14,571 nucleotides of DNA from Paracoccaceae bacterium. GTDB lineage: Bacteria; Pseudomonadota; Alphaproteobacteria; Rhodobacterales; Rhodobacteraceae. The stretch spans positions 1-14,571 of the forward strand of contig SBFT01000071.1 in NCBI GenBank assembly GCA_006227805.1. Reading direction: 5' to 3'. Of the stretch, positions 7,059 through 14,571 are shown piece by piece. Position numbers and translations under genes: made by a program. The notes under the pieces are model-generated. The model saw nothing but the letters and a program-made list of their open reading frames with translations, searched no databases and was not told the origin of the DNA. The first letter of the stretch is position 1. Every line of letters starts with the position of its first letter.

Positions 7059-8435
7059 ATGAAGGTCATCATTTGCGGCGCAGGCCAGGTCGGCTGGCAG
7101 ATCGCGCGCCACCTCTCGGGCGAAAAGAACGACGTCACGGTGGTCGATTCCAATCCCGACCTCGTGCGCCGCGCCACGGACACGCTCGACGTGCAGGGGG
7201 TGGCGGGCTTCGCCTCCTACCCGGACGTGCTGGACCGCGCAGGCGCGCGCGACGCCGACATGATCATCGCCGCCACCCATTCGGACGAGGTGAACATGGT
7301 CACCTGCCAGGTGGCCCATTCCGTCTTCAACGTGAACCGCAAGATCGCGCGGCTGCGCAGCCAGGCCTATCTCAGCGCCATCTATTCGGATCTCTATCGC
7401 CGGGATCACCTGCCGATCGACGTGGTGATCAGCCCCGAACGCGAGGTCGCGCAGGCCGCGATGCAGCGCCTCTCCGCCCCCTCGGCCTTCGACACCGAAA
7501 CCTTCATGGACGGCCAGGCCCAGCTTCTGGGCCTCAAGATCGACGATGATTGCCCCATCATCAACACGCCGCTGCGCCAGCTGACCGATCTCTTCTCGAC
7601 CCTGCGCGCGGTCGTGGTGGGCCTGCGCCGCGAGGGCACCTTGTTCGCCCCCGAACCGGGCGACCAGATCTTCGCCCGGGACGAGGCCTATGTCTTCGCC
7701 CATGTCGACGACGTGGCGCGCACCATGGACATCTTCGGCAAGTCCCAGAAGAAGCAGGAGCGCGTCGTCATCGTCGGCGGCGGCAATGTCGGGCTGGCCG
7801 TGGCCAAGGAACTCGAGACCCATTCCGGCCGCATCCGCGCCCGCATCATCGAGAAGAACCGCTCGATCGCCGAACGCGCGGCCGAGGCGCTGGAACGCAC
7901 CATCGTGCTGCATGGCGACGGCCTCGACAGCGCGCTCCTGGCCGAGGCCGGGATCGACCGCGCCGACGCCATGCTGGCGGTCACCGACGACGACAAGACC
8001 AACATGCTGGTGGCCGTGCGCGCCAAGGCCGAAGGCTGCCCGATGGCGATCGCGCTGATCAACGATCCGACCCTGGTGCCGCTGATGGCGCCCCTGGGGA
8101 TCGACGCCTACATCAATCCCCGCGCCACCACCGTCAGTTCCATCCTGCGCCACATCCGGCATGGCCGCGTGCGCATGGTCTATTCCATCGGCGATGCCGA
8201 GGCCGAGGTGATCGAGGCCGAGGTCCTCTCGACCTCGCCCATGGCGGGCCAGCGCCTGCGCGACATCGATTTCCCCGAAGGCGTGCTGGTGGGCGCGGTG
8301 CGCAAGGGCGACAAGGTCCTGCGTCCAACCAGCGAGTTGCGGATCGACGAAGGCGACGTGGTCGCCATCTTCGCCATGGCCGATGATGTCCCCGAGGTCG
8401 AACGCCTGATGCAGGTCTCGATCGACTTCTTCTGA
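7059..8435 (+). CDS. trkA: Trk potassium uptake system, NAD-binding regulatory protein TrkA
   Basis: A 458-residue cytoplasmic peripheral protein that gates the TrkH channel in response to bound nucleotides. It has the duplicated architecture of full-length TrkA. A first Rossmann RCK domain opens with CGAGQVG (glycines 7, 9, 12) and has an acidic residue after the second strand (TVVDSNPD). It is followed by a TrkA-C domain, a second Rossmann domain with GGGNVG (240-245), and a final TrkA-C domain ending near GDVVAIFA. Length agrees with the E. coli protein. ATG 7059 was chosen because the glycine motif normally starts within the first ten residues; the frame stays open upstream to 6900 but that part has no homology signal. 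The ribosome site is modest (AGGA at 7044-7047, 11 bases away). An eight-codon reading frame at 7036-7062 ends in ATGA with this start. trkH follows after three bases. Confidence 0.95.
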   Translation: MKVIICGAGQVGWQIARHLSGEKNDVTVVDSNPDLVRRATDTLDVQGVAGFASYPDVLDRAGARDADMIIAATHSDEVNMVTCQVAHSVFNVNRKIARLRSQAYLSAIYSDLYRRDHLPIDVVISPEREVAQAAMQRLSAPSAFDTETFMDGQAQLLGLKIDDDCPIINTPLRQLTDLFSTLRAVVVGLRREGTLFAPEPGDQIFARDEAYVFAHVDDVARTMDIFGKSQKKQERVVIVGGGNVGLAVAKELETHSGRIRARIIEKNRSIAERAAEALERTIVLHGDGLDSALLAEAGIDRADAMLAVTDDDKTNMLVAVRAKAEGCPMAIALINDPTLVPLMAPLGIDAYINPRATTVSSILRHIRHGRVRMVYSIGDAEAEVIEAEVLSTSPMAGQRLRDIDFPEGVLVGAVRKGDKVLRPTSELRIDEGDVVAIFAMADDVPEVERLMQVSIDFF

Positions 8436-8438
8436 GCG

Positions 8439-9971
8439 ATGGGACGCGCCGCCAAACCCGGTGCGATCGCGCGCCAGCCCCTCCTGCTCCTGCTGATCGG
8501 GGCCTGCGCCGTCTCGATGCTGGTGCCCGCCGCCCATGCCGTGGTCCGCGACGATCACCCGACATCGCAATCCTTCTTCTATGCCGGCGTCCTGGGGATG
8601 TTCTTCTTCACGCTGGTCGCCATCATCCTCTCGGCGCGCCAGCCGCGCCACGGCACCATGGGCCAGCTTCTGGCGCTGCTGGCGGCCTTCACGATCCTGC
8701 CGGCCTACCTGGCGGTGCCCTTCCACGACGCGCTGAAGACGACCTCGTTCCTGAACGCCTATTTCGAGATGGTCAGCGCCTTCACCACCACCGGCGCCAC
8801 CCTGTTCGACCCGCCCGAACGCCTGAACGCGACGCTGCATCTGTGGCGCGCGCAGGTGGGCTGGATGGGGGGCCTGCTGATGTGGGTGGCGGCCTCGGCG
8901 ATCCTGGCGCCGCTCAGCCTCGGCGGGTTCGAGATCACCGCCCGGGGCGAACCGGGCCGCCCCGAGCGCGCCCAGATCGCGGTCGAGCGCGCCGATCCCC
9001 AGAAGCGCCTGGCGCGGATCGCCTGGACGCTCGTTCCGATCTACGCGGGCCTGACGGCGGTTCTGTGGGTGGCGCTGCTGATCGCGGGGGACGGGGCGCT
9101 GGTGGCGCTCTGCCATGCGATGTCGATCATGGCGACCAGCGGCATCTCGCCCGTGGGCGGGATCGAGCAAGACGTCGCGGGCCTGCCGGGCGAGGCGGTG
9201 ATGTTCCTCTTCATGCTCTTCGCGCTGTCGCGGCTGACCTTTTCCGGCGACACGGTCACGGCGGGGGATGCGCGGCTCGACCGCGACCCGGAATTCCGCG
9301 CGGGCCTGCTCCTCGTCTTCCTGGTGCCGCTCCTGCTGTTCCTGCGCCACTGGCTGGGCGCGTTCGAGATCGCGGCGGGCGAAGACCTCGGCCAGGGTCT
9401 GCGCGCCTTCTGGGGCGGCCTCTTCACGACGCTTTCCTTCCTGACCACCACGGGCTTCGTCAGCGCCGAGTGGGATACCGCGCAGGACTGGTCGGGCCTG
9501 GGCACGCCGGGCCTGATCCTGATGGGGCTCGCGCTGATCGGGGGCGGGGTCGCCACCACGGCCGGCGGGGTCAAGCTGCTGCGGGTCTACGTGCTCTACC
9601 GCAACGGCCTGCGCGAGATGGAGCGCCTGATGCACCCGTCCTCGGTCGGGCTCGAGACCGGCGGCCACCGGCGAATCAAGCGCGACGGCGCCTTCATCGC
9701 CTGGATCTTCTTCATGCTCTTCGCGCTCAGCATCGCGGCCGTGACGGTGATCCTGGCCGCGCTGGGCGTGTCCTTCGAGGATGCGATCCTGCTCAGCGTG
9801 GCCAGCCTGTCCACCACCGGGCCGCTGATCGGGGTCGCGGCGGATGAGCCCATCCGCCTGATCGAACTGGGCACGCCGGCCAAGCTGGTCCTGGCCGCCG
9901 CGATGGTGCTGGGGCGGCTGGAAACGCTGGCCATCATCGCCCTTCTCAGCGCGGATTTCTGGCGGCGCTAG
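8439..9971 (+). CDS. trkH: Potassium transporter TrkH, membrane subunit
   Basis: A 510-residue inner-membrane protein of the Trk/Ktr/HKT superfamily, forming the K+ pathway regulated by TrkA. The sequence is almost entirely hydrophobic helices and shows the four pore-loop filters typical of the family: TTTGAT (Gly119), ATSGIS (Gly235), TTTGFV (Gly339) and STTGPL (Gly461). All four filter glycines are present, which predicts K+ selectivity rather than the Na+ transport seen when one glycine is replaced. The segment GGGVATTAGGVKLLR (about 368-382) matches the family's intramembrane loop after the third repeat. The ATG lies three bases after the trkA stop, and the ribosome site must lie inside the trkA 3' end, so the two are one operon. 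The C-terminus is followed by a rho-independent terminator at 9990-10010. Confidence 0.96.
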   Translation: MGRAAKPGAIARQPLLLLLIGACAVSMLVPAAHAVVRDDHPTSQSFFYAGVLGMFFFTLVAIILSARQPRHGTMGQLLALLAAFTILPAYLAVPFHDALKTTSFLNAYFEMVSAFTTTGATLFDPPERLNATLHLWRAQVGWMGGLLMWVAASAILAPLSLGGFEITARGEPGRPERAQIAVERADPQKRLARIAWTLVPIYAGLTAVLWVALLIAGDGALVALCHAMSIMATSGISPVGGIEQDVAGLPGEAVMFLFMLFALSRLTFSGDTVTAGDARLDRDPEFRAGLLLVFLVPLLLFLRHWLGAFEIAAGEDLGQGLRAFWGGLFTTLSFLTTTGFVSAEWDTAQDWSGLGTPGLILMGLALIGGGVATTAGGVKLLRVYVLYRNGLREMERLMHPSSVGLETGGHRRIKRDGAFIAWIFFMLFALSIAAVTVILAALGVSFEDAILLSVASLSTTGPLIGVAADEPIRLIELGTPAKLVLAAAMVLGRLETLAIIALLSADFWRR

Positions 9972-9989
9972 GCAGGCGGCCGCAAATGG

Positions 9990-10010
9990 GTCCGTAACGG
10001 ACTGTTTTTT
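9990..10010 (+). terminator. Rho-independent terminator after trkH
   Basis: GTCCG (9990-9994) and CGGAC (9998-10002) pair around a TAA loop, with a G-T wobble extending the base. A run of six T (10005-10010) follows closely. The stem is short but the layout is canonical. It lies 18 bases beyond the trkH stop and separates the Trk operon from hfq. Confidence 0.6.
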
Positions 10011-10037
10011 GGGGTGGAATCTCGGTAAATGCCATTA
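10009..10037 (+). promoter_or_regulatory. Tentative hfq-hflX promoter
   Basis: TTGGGG (10009-10014) lies 17 bases before CCATTA (10032-10037) in the region between the trkH terminator and hfq. The -10 resembles the CCAT-type box of heat-shock (RpoH) promoters more than the housekeeping box. The -35 is weak for either class. A small CTCG/CGAG hairpin (10042-10053) lies in the leader downstream. A promoter here is expected because a terminator precedes it, but these exact boxes are uncertain. Confidence 0.25.
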
Positions 10038-10103
10038 CATACTCGAAGACGAGGGGCATGCTGAACCGTGGCGTGCAGCAAGAACAATGGCGAGATTTTC
10101 AAA

Positions 10104-10343
10104 ATGGCTTCGGACAGACAGAACCTGCAGGACGCTTTCCTGAACCATGTGCGCAAGACGAAGGTTCCGGTCACGATTTTCCTCATCAACGGCGTGAAGC
10201 TCCAGGGCGTGATCACCTGGTTCGACAATTTCTGCGTTCTCCTGCGCCGCGATGGCCAGTCCCAGCTGGTCTACAAACATGCCATCTCGACCATCATGCC
10301 GGCCCAACCCATCAGCCTCTACGAGGGCGAAGACGCCTCTTGA
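10104..10343 (+). CDS. hfq: RNA chaperone Hfq
   Basis: A 79-residue Sm-like protein that forms a hexameric ring and pairs small RNAs with mRNAs. The sequence begins [15 protein letters not shown]. It carries the Sm1 region ([16 protein letters not shown], then FDNF) and the Sm2 signature YKHAIST (Tyr57, Lys58, His59). Gln9 and Phe43, which bind U-rich RNA at the proximal face, are present. The C-terminal tail is very short, as usual in alphaproteobacteria. ATG 10104 was chosen because it matches the conserved family N-terminus; the frame also opens at GTG 10068, which would add 12 atypical residues. The preceding ribosome site is weak. The stop codon overlaps the probable TTG start of hflX, the usual neighbour of hfq in proteobacteria. 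Confidence 0.97.
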   Translation: MASDRQNLQDAFLNHVRKTKVPVTIFLINGVKLQGVITWFDNFCVLLRRDGQSQLVYKHAISTIMPAQPISLYEGEDAS

Positions 10344-11617
10344 AAAGCCATGAACGCAAGCGCACGCGCGCTTGGGTATTGCATCCGGACATCCGAAACG
10401 ACCCGCATCGCCGCGATCCCGGCCCTGCGCTGGAAGAGGGTATCGCCCTTGCCGCGGCCTTGCCCGATCTGATCGTCGCGGGCGGCGAGATCGTGCGCGT
10501 CGACAGGCCCCAGGCGGGCCAGCTCTTCGGCAAGGGCAAGATCGCCGAACTGAAGGACCGCCTGAAGGCGGCCGAGATCGAACTGGTGCTGATCGACGGC
10601 CCCGTCTCGCCCGTGCAGCAGCGCAACCTGGAAAAGGAATGGGGTCTCAAGATCCTCGACCGGACCGGGCTGATTCTCGAAATCTTCTCGGACCGCGCGC
10701 GCACCCGCGAAGGCGTTCTCCAGGTCGAGATGGCGGCGCTCTCCTACCAGCGCACGCGGCTGGTCAGGGCCTGGACGCACCTCGAACGGCAGCGCGGCGG
10801 ACTGGGTTTCGTCGGCGGCCCCGGCGAGACCCAGATCGAGGCCGACCGCCGCGCCATCGACGAACAACTGGTGCGCCTGCGCCGGCAGCTCGACCGCGTG
10901 GTCAGGACGCGCGAACTGCACCGCAGCGCGCGCGCCAAGGTGCCTTACCCGATCGTGGCTTTGGTGGGCTATACCAACGCCGGCAAGTCGACCTTGTTCA
11001 ACCGCCTCACCGGCGCGGACGTGATGGCCAAGGACATGCTCTTCGCCACGCTCGATCCGACGATGCGGCGGGTCGATCTGCCCGACGGCCCCGAGATCAT
11101 CCTGTCGGACACCGTGGGCTTCATCAGTGATCTGCCGACCGAACTGGTCGCCGCCTTCCGCGCCACGCTGGAAGAGGTGCTGGCCGCCGACCTGATCCTG
11201 CATGTGCGCGACATCAGCCATGCCGAGACGACCGAACAGGCCCGCGACGTCGAGGCGATCCTGGCTTCGCTGGGCGTGGGCGAGGACCGCCCGATGTTCG
11301 AGGTCTGGAACAAGATCGACCGCCTCTCGCCGGAAGACCGCGTGGTGATCGAAGGCCGCGCGGGCCGCGACGCGGGCGTCTTCGCGGTCTCGGCGCTGGA
11401 GGGCACCGGGATCGGGCCGCTGCTGGCGGCGGTGGCCGAGGCCCTGCAGGGCGTGCGCCACGCCGACGAGATCGCCCTGCGCTTCGACCAGGGCCGCGCG
11501 CGCGCCTGGCTCTTCCGGCAGGACGTGGTGCAGCGCGAAGTCCAGACCGAGGACGGCTATGTCCTCTCGGTCCTCTGGACCGACAAGCAGAAGGCTCAGT
11601 TCGCGGCGCTGGCCTGA
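10340..11617 (+). CDS. hflX: GTPase HflX
   Basis: A 425-residue GTPase that binds the 50S subunit and, in its family, splits stalled or hibernating ribosomes under stress. The N-terminal HflX domain (about residues 1-190) shows [24 protein letters not shown] and the glycine-rich [15 protein letters not shown] that precedes the coiled-coil linker. The G domain has G1 GYTNAGKST (210-218, Lys216), G3 DTVGF and G4 NKID. The chosen start is TTG 10340, overlapping the hfq stop as TTGA. It places the conserved RTRAWVLHP block near the N-terminus, and no in-frame ATG or GTG lies nearby. The frame is open upstream through hfq to ATG 10058, but that extension has no family resemblance. A GAGGGCGA sequence at the end of hfq could serve as ribosome site. 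The 3' end overlaps the convergent antiporter gene by 22 bases. Confidence 0.93.
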   Translation: MKSHERKRTRAWVLHPDIRNDPHRRDPGPALEEGIALAAALPDLIVAGGEIVRVDRPQAGQLFGKGKIAELKDRLKAAEIELVLIDGPVSPVQQRNLEKEWGLKILDRTGLILEIFSDRARTREGVLQVEMAALSYQRTRLVRAWTHLERQRGGLGFVGGPGETQIEADRRAIDEQLVRLRRQLDRVVRTRELHRSARAKVPYPIVALVGYTNAGKSTLFNRLTGADVMAKDMLFATLDPTMRRVDLPDGPEIILSDTVGFISDLPTELVAAFRATLEEVLAADLILHVRDISHAETTEQARDVEAILASLGVGEDRPMFEVWNKIDRLSPEDRVVIEGRAGRDAGVFAVSALEGTGIGPLLAAVAEALQGVRHADEIALRFDQGRARAWLFRQDVVQREVQTEDGYVLSVLWTDKQKAQFAALA

Positions 11618-12789
11618 TCGCGCGCGGATTTGCGGATCGCCCAGGCGGTGACCGGCGGGCCCAGCAGCTCGAACAGCACCGTCGATCCGATCGTCACCGC
11701 CATGATCGTCTCGGCCTGCCCGGGCAGGACGCTGGCGGCCACCAGCGCCATGCCGATGGCCACCCCCGCCTGCGGCATCAGCGCCGCGCCCACCAGCGCG
11801 CCGCCGCGCCGGTCCCCGTCGCGCAGCAGGACCGAACCCAGCACCGCGCCCGCGATGCGCGACAGGACGCGCAGGCCGACATAGGCGGCCCCCAGCGCGC
11901 CGATCTGCATCAGCGAGGCCAGTTCCAGCCCCGCGCCCGCCAGGATGAAGAACACCACCGAGAAGGGCCATTGCAGGCCCTCGATCTCGTGGAAGGCGCG
12001 GGTGTGGTGCCGGGCCAGGTTCACGATCACCGCCCCTGCGATCATCCCCGCCAGCAGGAAGGACACCTCGAACATCAGCGCCGCGCCCGCCGTCAGGAAG
12101 ACCAGCCCCAGAGCCTCGATCCGCAAGGGTTCGTTGCGGCTGAGCCGGCCTGTCAGATAGGCCGCCGGCAGCCCGACGATCAGCCCCAGCGCGACCGACC
12201 CGCCGATTTCCCGGGCGGCCTCGCGCAGGACGCCCGCGTCGCTCGCCATGCCCTCGAGGCTCTGCGCGGCGACGATGGCCAGGCTGAACACCACCAGCCC
12301 CCAGACGTCGTCGATCGCCACGATCCCCGACACCCGACGGGTGAAGGCGTTGTCGATGCGGCTTTGCCGGATCACGTCCAGCGTCGCCGCGGGCGCCGTC
12401 GCGCAGGCGATCGCCCCCAGGACCAGCGCGGTCGAAAGCCCGGTGCCCATCGCCGCCAGCCCGCCCGCCACCAGCGTGAAGGACGTGCCCACCACCGCCA
12501 GCGAGGTGACGAGGATGGCGCGCCCCTGGCTCCGCAGGACCTTCACCGACAGCGCGCCCCCCAGCAGGAAGGCCACCATCGTCAGCGCCACGATCGAGAT
12601 CGTCCCGTAGAGCGCCACCAGCGCATCCGGCATCAGGTCGAGACCCGCGCGCCCGACCACAAGCCCCGCCAGCAGCAAGAGCGTGACCCGCGGCAGCGGG
12701 GAATGCCGCCCCGCCCAATCGGCGATCAGCCCCACGAAGAAGACCGCGCCGAACCCGATCAGGATCAAGGGCAGGTCCGGAGGGGTCAT
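11596..12789 (-). CDS. CPA2-family cation/proton antiporter
   Basis: A 397-residue integral membrane protein with about a dozen hydrophobic helices throughout and almost no soluble part, typical of the Na+/H+ exchanger fold. The key element is GIVAIDDVWGL, with adjacent Asp160-Asp161 in a membrane segment. Such an Asp-Asp pair carries ions in electrogenic members such as NhaA and NapA. The preceding helix has ACATAPAATLDVIRQ, the unwound-helix region of these transporters, and FLLAGMIAGAVI is a later conserved segment. There is no C-terminal TrkA-N (RCK) domain, so it is not a full KefB/KefC protein. ATG 12789 was chosen because it starts a natural N-terminus just before the first helix and overlaps the upstream acylase stop as ATGA; the open frame extends to 12882 without sense. 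GAGG and GGAG motifs precede it. Substrate (Na+, K+ or Li+) cannot be told from sequence alone. Confidence 0.9.
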   Translation of the reverse strand: MTPPDLPLILIGFGAVFFVGLIADWAGRHSPLPRVTLLLLAGLVVGRAGLDLMPDALVALYGTISIVALTMVAFLLGGALSVKVLRSQGRAILVTSLAVVGTSFTLVAGGLAAMGTGLSTALVLGAIACATAPAATLDVIRQSRIDNAFTRRVSGIVAIDDVWGLVVFSLAIVAAQSLEGMASDAGVLREAAREIGGSVALGLIVGLPAAYLTGRLSRNEPLRIEALGLVFLTAGAALMFEVSFLLAGMIAGAVIVNLARHHTRAFHEIEGLQWPFSVVFFILAGAGLELASLMQIGALGAAYVGLRVLSRIAGAVLGSVLLRDGDRRGGALVGAALMPQAGVAIGMALVAASVLPGQAETIMAVTIGSTVLFELLGPPVTAWAIRKSARDQASAAN

Positions 12790-14571
12790 GGCCCCTCGGG
12801 CTCCAGCACCGTGATCCCGACCGAGGCCGCCCGCGCCAGATCGGCGTCGAGGCTCATCGGGATGTATTCGCCGCGCCGCCACAGCTGGGACAGGTCGTCG
12901 TAGTGCCGCGACAGGAAGTGGCCCGACTGGCCCGTCGCGGTGATGTAGACCGACGAATCCGGATCGGCGAAGTCGTAGACGCCGCGATAGCCCGCCCCAT
13001 GCACGTTGAAGAACGGGTCGGGCCCGCTGCCCGCCACCTTGCCGCGCATCAGCGTGTGATCGTCGCCGCTGGTCGACTGGCGGATGTTCACGAAATACCG
13101 CAGCAGCGGCACCTCGCCCAGGACCTGGTGATCATGCGTCGCCTGGTGCGCGTCGCCCCAGCGCAAGCTCTCCAGCGCCGTGCCGTAGCGCTCGGCGATC
13201 CAGACCAGCGCGTCGTCCAGCGCCAGCCGCGCCATGTCGGTGCAGGTCTCGACCGGGGCCGACTGCACCACGTCGCACCAGGCGCCGGCGCCGTCGATGT
13301 CGCGGAAGACGCGCTCGATGAACAGGGGCTCGACATGGGTGAACTCGTCCGCCAGCGGGCCCAGGTCGTCGCGGATCAGCCGCTCCTGCAGGGCGCGCAT
13401 CCAGGCGGCATAGATCAGCGGCTCGGGCATGTGCTCGTTCATCTCGCCGTTCCACTCGGCCAGCAGCGTCAGCGCGCGCTGGCGCTGGCGTTCGGGCGTG
13501 CCCTCGGGCGCGGCCTGGCCGGTGAACCACAGATCCGCCCCCACCAGCGGCAGCAGCGTCCGCGCGGCCATGCTGACGGTGTCGAGCTGCGCCTCGATGA
13601 AGCTGTCGCGGGTATGGACCTGGCGCGCCTGCATCAGACGCTGCCAGCGGTTCACCCTCTGGCTGTCGCCCCAGAGATACGAGACATGGTTGGGAAAGGG
13701 CCGTTCCAGCACCTTGTTGTTGGTGTTGCCCAGGATGCCGCCGCGCGGGTTGCGGAATTCGGGGTTCGAGGCATAGGCCATGCGCCCCTGCCAGCGGTTC
13801 TCGGCGCGCCACCCCTGCGAGGGCATCCGGCCCTGCGTCTGGTGCCCCGCATCGCGGCGCGGCACCGCGCCCAGAAGCTTCATGGCGACGCTGGTCCCGT
13901 CCACCAGCGTCAGCATCTGGCTGGGGGCCACGAAGGCCTCGGCCGCCGCCAGCGCCTCGTCCACATCGGCGGCCCGCATAAGCCCCATGGCGGCACTCAT
14001 CGTGGTGTCGCGCGGGTTCAGCAGCGTCCAGGCGACCGACGCCACATGGCCCGGCGGCGTCACCGCCCCCAGCCCGTAATGGCTGGGCGGCAGGACGGGG
14101 CCGTTCTCGGTCCAGCGCAGCGTGATCGTCAGCGGCTCGGCGTCCTTGACCTCGATGATGCTGGCGCGGGTTTCGAACGCCTTCCAGCCGTCGGGCGTCA
14201 GGTATTGTTCGTCATTGTCGGGGTTCACGCGCTCGATATAGACGTCCTGGTCGTCCAGGTACGAGGACGTCAGGCCCCAGCCCAGGCGCGCGCTGCGCCC
14301 GGTCATCACCACCGGCACGCCGGGCAGCGTGCCGCCGATCACCCCGCCGGAGGCCAGTTCCAGCCGCGCCAGATACCAGATCGTGGGCGCCGAAAAGCCC
14401 AGATGCGGGTCATTGGCCAGAAGCGTGCCCCCCGCGGCGGACCGCGAGGGCGCCGCGGCAAACGCGTTCGACGCGCCCGCGTGCGGCAGCCGGTGGAAGG
14501 GCGAGAGGGGATGATCGGGCATGGGCTCGGCCGCGGCGAAGCGGGGCAGGCCGGGAAAGAGGCTGGTGTAT
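12786..14571 (-). CDS. Penicillin acylase family N-terminal nucleophile hydrolase (5' end beyond window)
   Basis: 594 residues of a self-processing amidase of the penicillin/cephalosporin/acyl-homoserine-lactone acylase family; the beginning lies beyond the right edge. The frame is open up to 14571, so the ATG at 14520-14522 is internal. The candidate nucleophile is the serine encoded at 14469-14471 in HAGASNAF, which becomes the N-terminus of the beta chain after autocleavage. It is followed by GGTLLANDPHLGFSAPTIWY, strongly conserved in the family. The oxyanion-hole asparagine is probably in GNTNNK (13713-13730). The C-terminus carries TATGQSGHFLSRHYDDLSQL, a family hallmark. The missing part would hold the signal peptide and most of the alpha chain (roughly 200 residues in relatives). 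Relatives are periplasmic and cleave amides of varied acyl side chains; the natural substrate is unknown. The residue before the nucleophile is Ala rather than the usual Gly. The stop overlaps the antiporter start by four bases. Confidence 0.93.
   Translation of the reverse strand, partial: YTSLFPGLPRFAAAEPMPDHPLSPFHRLPHAGASNAFAAAPSRSAAGGTLLANDPHLGFSAPTIWYLARLELASGGVIGGTLPGVPVVMTGRSARLGWGLTSSYLDDQDVYIERVNPDNDEQYLTPDGWKAFETRASIIEVKDAEPLTITLRWTENGPVLPPSHYGLGAVTPPGHVASVAWTLLNPRDTTMSAAMGLMRAADVDEALAAAEAFVAPSQMLTLVDGTSVAMKLLGAVPRRDAGHQTQGRMPSQGWRAENRWQGRMAYASNPEFRNPRGGILGNTNNKVLERPFPNHVSYLWGDSQRVNRWQRLMQARQVHTRDSFIEAQLDTVSMAARTLLPLVGADLWFTGQAAPEGTPERQRQRALTLLAEWNGEMNEHMPEPLIYAAWMRALQERLIRDDLGPLADEFTHVEPLFIERVFRDIDGAGAWCDVVQSAPVETCTDMARLALDDALVWIAERYGTALESLRWGDAHQATHDHQVLGEVPLLRYFVNIRQSTSGDDHTLMRGKVAGSGPDPFFNVHGAGYRGVYDFADPDSSVYITATGQSGHFLSRHYDDLSQLWRRGEYIPMSLDADLARAASVGITVLEPEGP

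Noticed and set aside
6297..9668. Long minus-strand open frame (1123 codons) opposite trkA and trkH
   Set aside because: Low-complexity, charged shadow translation of GC-rich genes. It also runs across the lipoprotein gene in another frame and shows no motif.
10068..10103. Possible 12-residue N-terminal extension of Hfq from GTG 10068
   Set aside because: The conserved family start MASDRQNLQ at 10104 fits known lengths, and the extra residues are atypical.
10058..10339. Possible 94-residue extension of HflX reading through hfq from ATG 10058
   Set aside because: The extension has no family resemblance, the ribosome site is too close to the ATG, and hfq already occupies this stretch with a conserved protein.
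10319..12718. Minus-strand open frame (799 codons) spanning the antiporter gene and the reverse of hflX
   Set aside because: It covers two real genes in the wrong frame, and the product is compositionally biased without domains.
1..14571. Mobile element, phage, CRISPR or defence system
   Set aside because: No transposase, integrase, direct-repeat array or known defence domain is present. The gene content is conserved housekeeping and transport.

Overview
The window is a high-GC, densely coded bacterial chromosome segment. Gene content and order (tail of a probable dusB/nifR3, then ntrB-ntrC-ntrY-ntrX, trkA-trkH, hfq-hflX) point to an alphaproteobacterium of the Rhodobacter/Roseobacter group. 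The strongest pointer is an NtrC that lacks the sigma-54 contact motif GAFTGA, a known trait of Rhodobacter capsulatus NtrC. No mobile elements, CRISPR arrays, rRNA or tRNA genes were seen, and no gene-free stretch exceeds about 130 bases.

Layout. Positions 2-97 hold the end of an upstream gene, overlapping the start of ntrB (94-1206). ntrC (1206-2573) follows with a one-base overlap. A 117-bp gap with a GC-rich hairpin separates it from ntrY (2691-4952) and ntrX (4949-6361), which overlap by four bases. A small lipoprotein gene (6482-6952) lies on the minus strand, convergent with ntrX and divergent from trkA. trkA (7059-8435) and trkH (8439-9971) encode a potassium uptake system, and a rho-independent terminator follows them. 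hfq (10104-10343) and hflX (10340-11617) form a coupled pair. On the minus strand a penicillin-acylase-family hydrolase (5' end outside the window) runs into a CPA2-type cation/proton antiporter gene (11596-12789) through an ATGA overlap. The antiporter gene overlaps the 3' end of hflX tail-to-tail by 22 bases.

How it works together. NtrB/NtrC is the cytoplasmic nitrogen-status pair. NtrY/NtrX is the membrane-anchored sister pair, linked in related bacteria to nitrogen, redox and envelope control. TrkA/TrkH carry out K+ uptake. Hfq and HflX act on RNA and ribosomes. The most notable feature is that both response regulators have AAA+ domains without GAFTGA, and NtrC has also lost much of its second pore loop, so this locus encodes no canonical sigma-54 activator. 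I did not find a clearly new biological system. The best leads are the remodelled AAA+ loops, the unnamed six-cysteine lipoprotein with a possibly leaderless mRNA, and the coupled acylase-antiporter pair.
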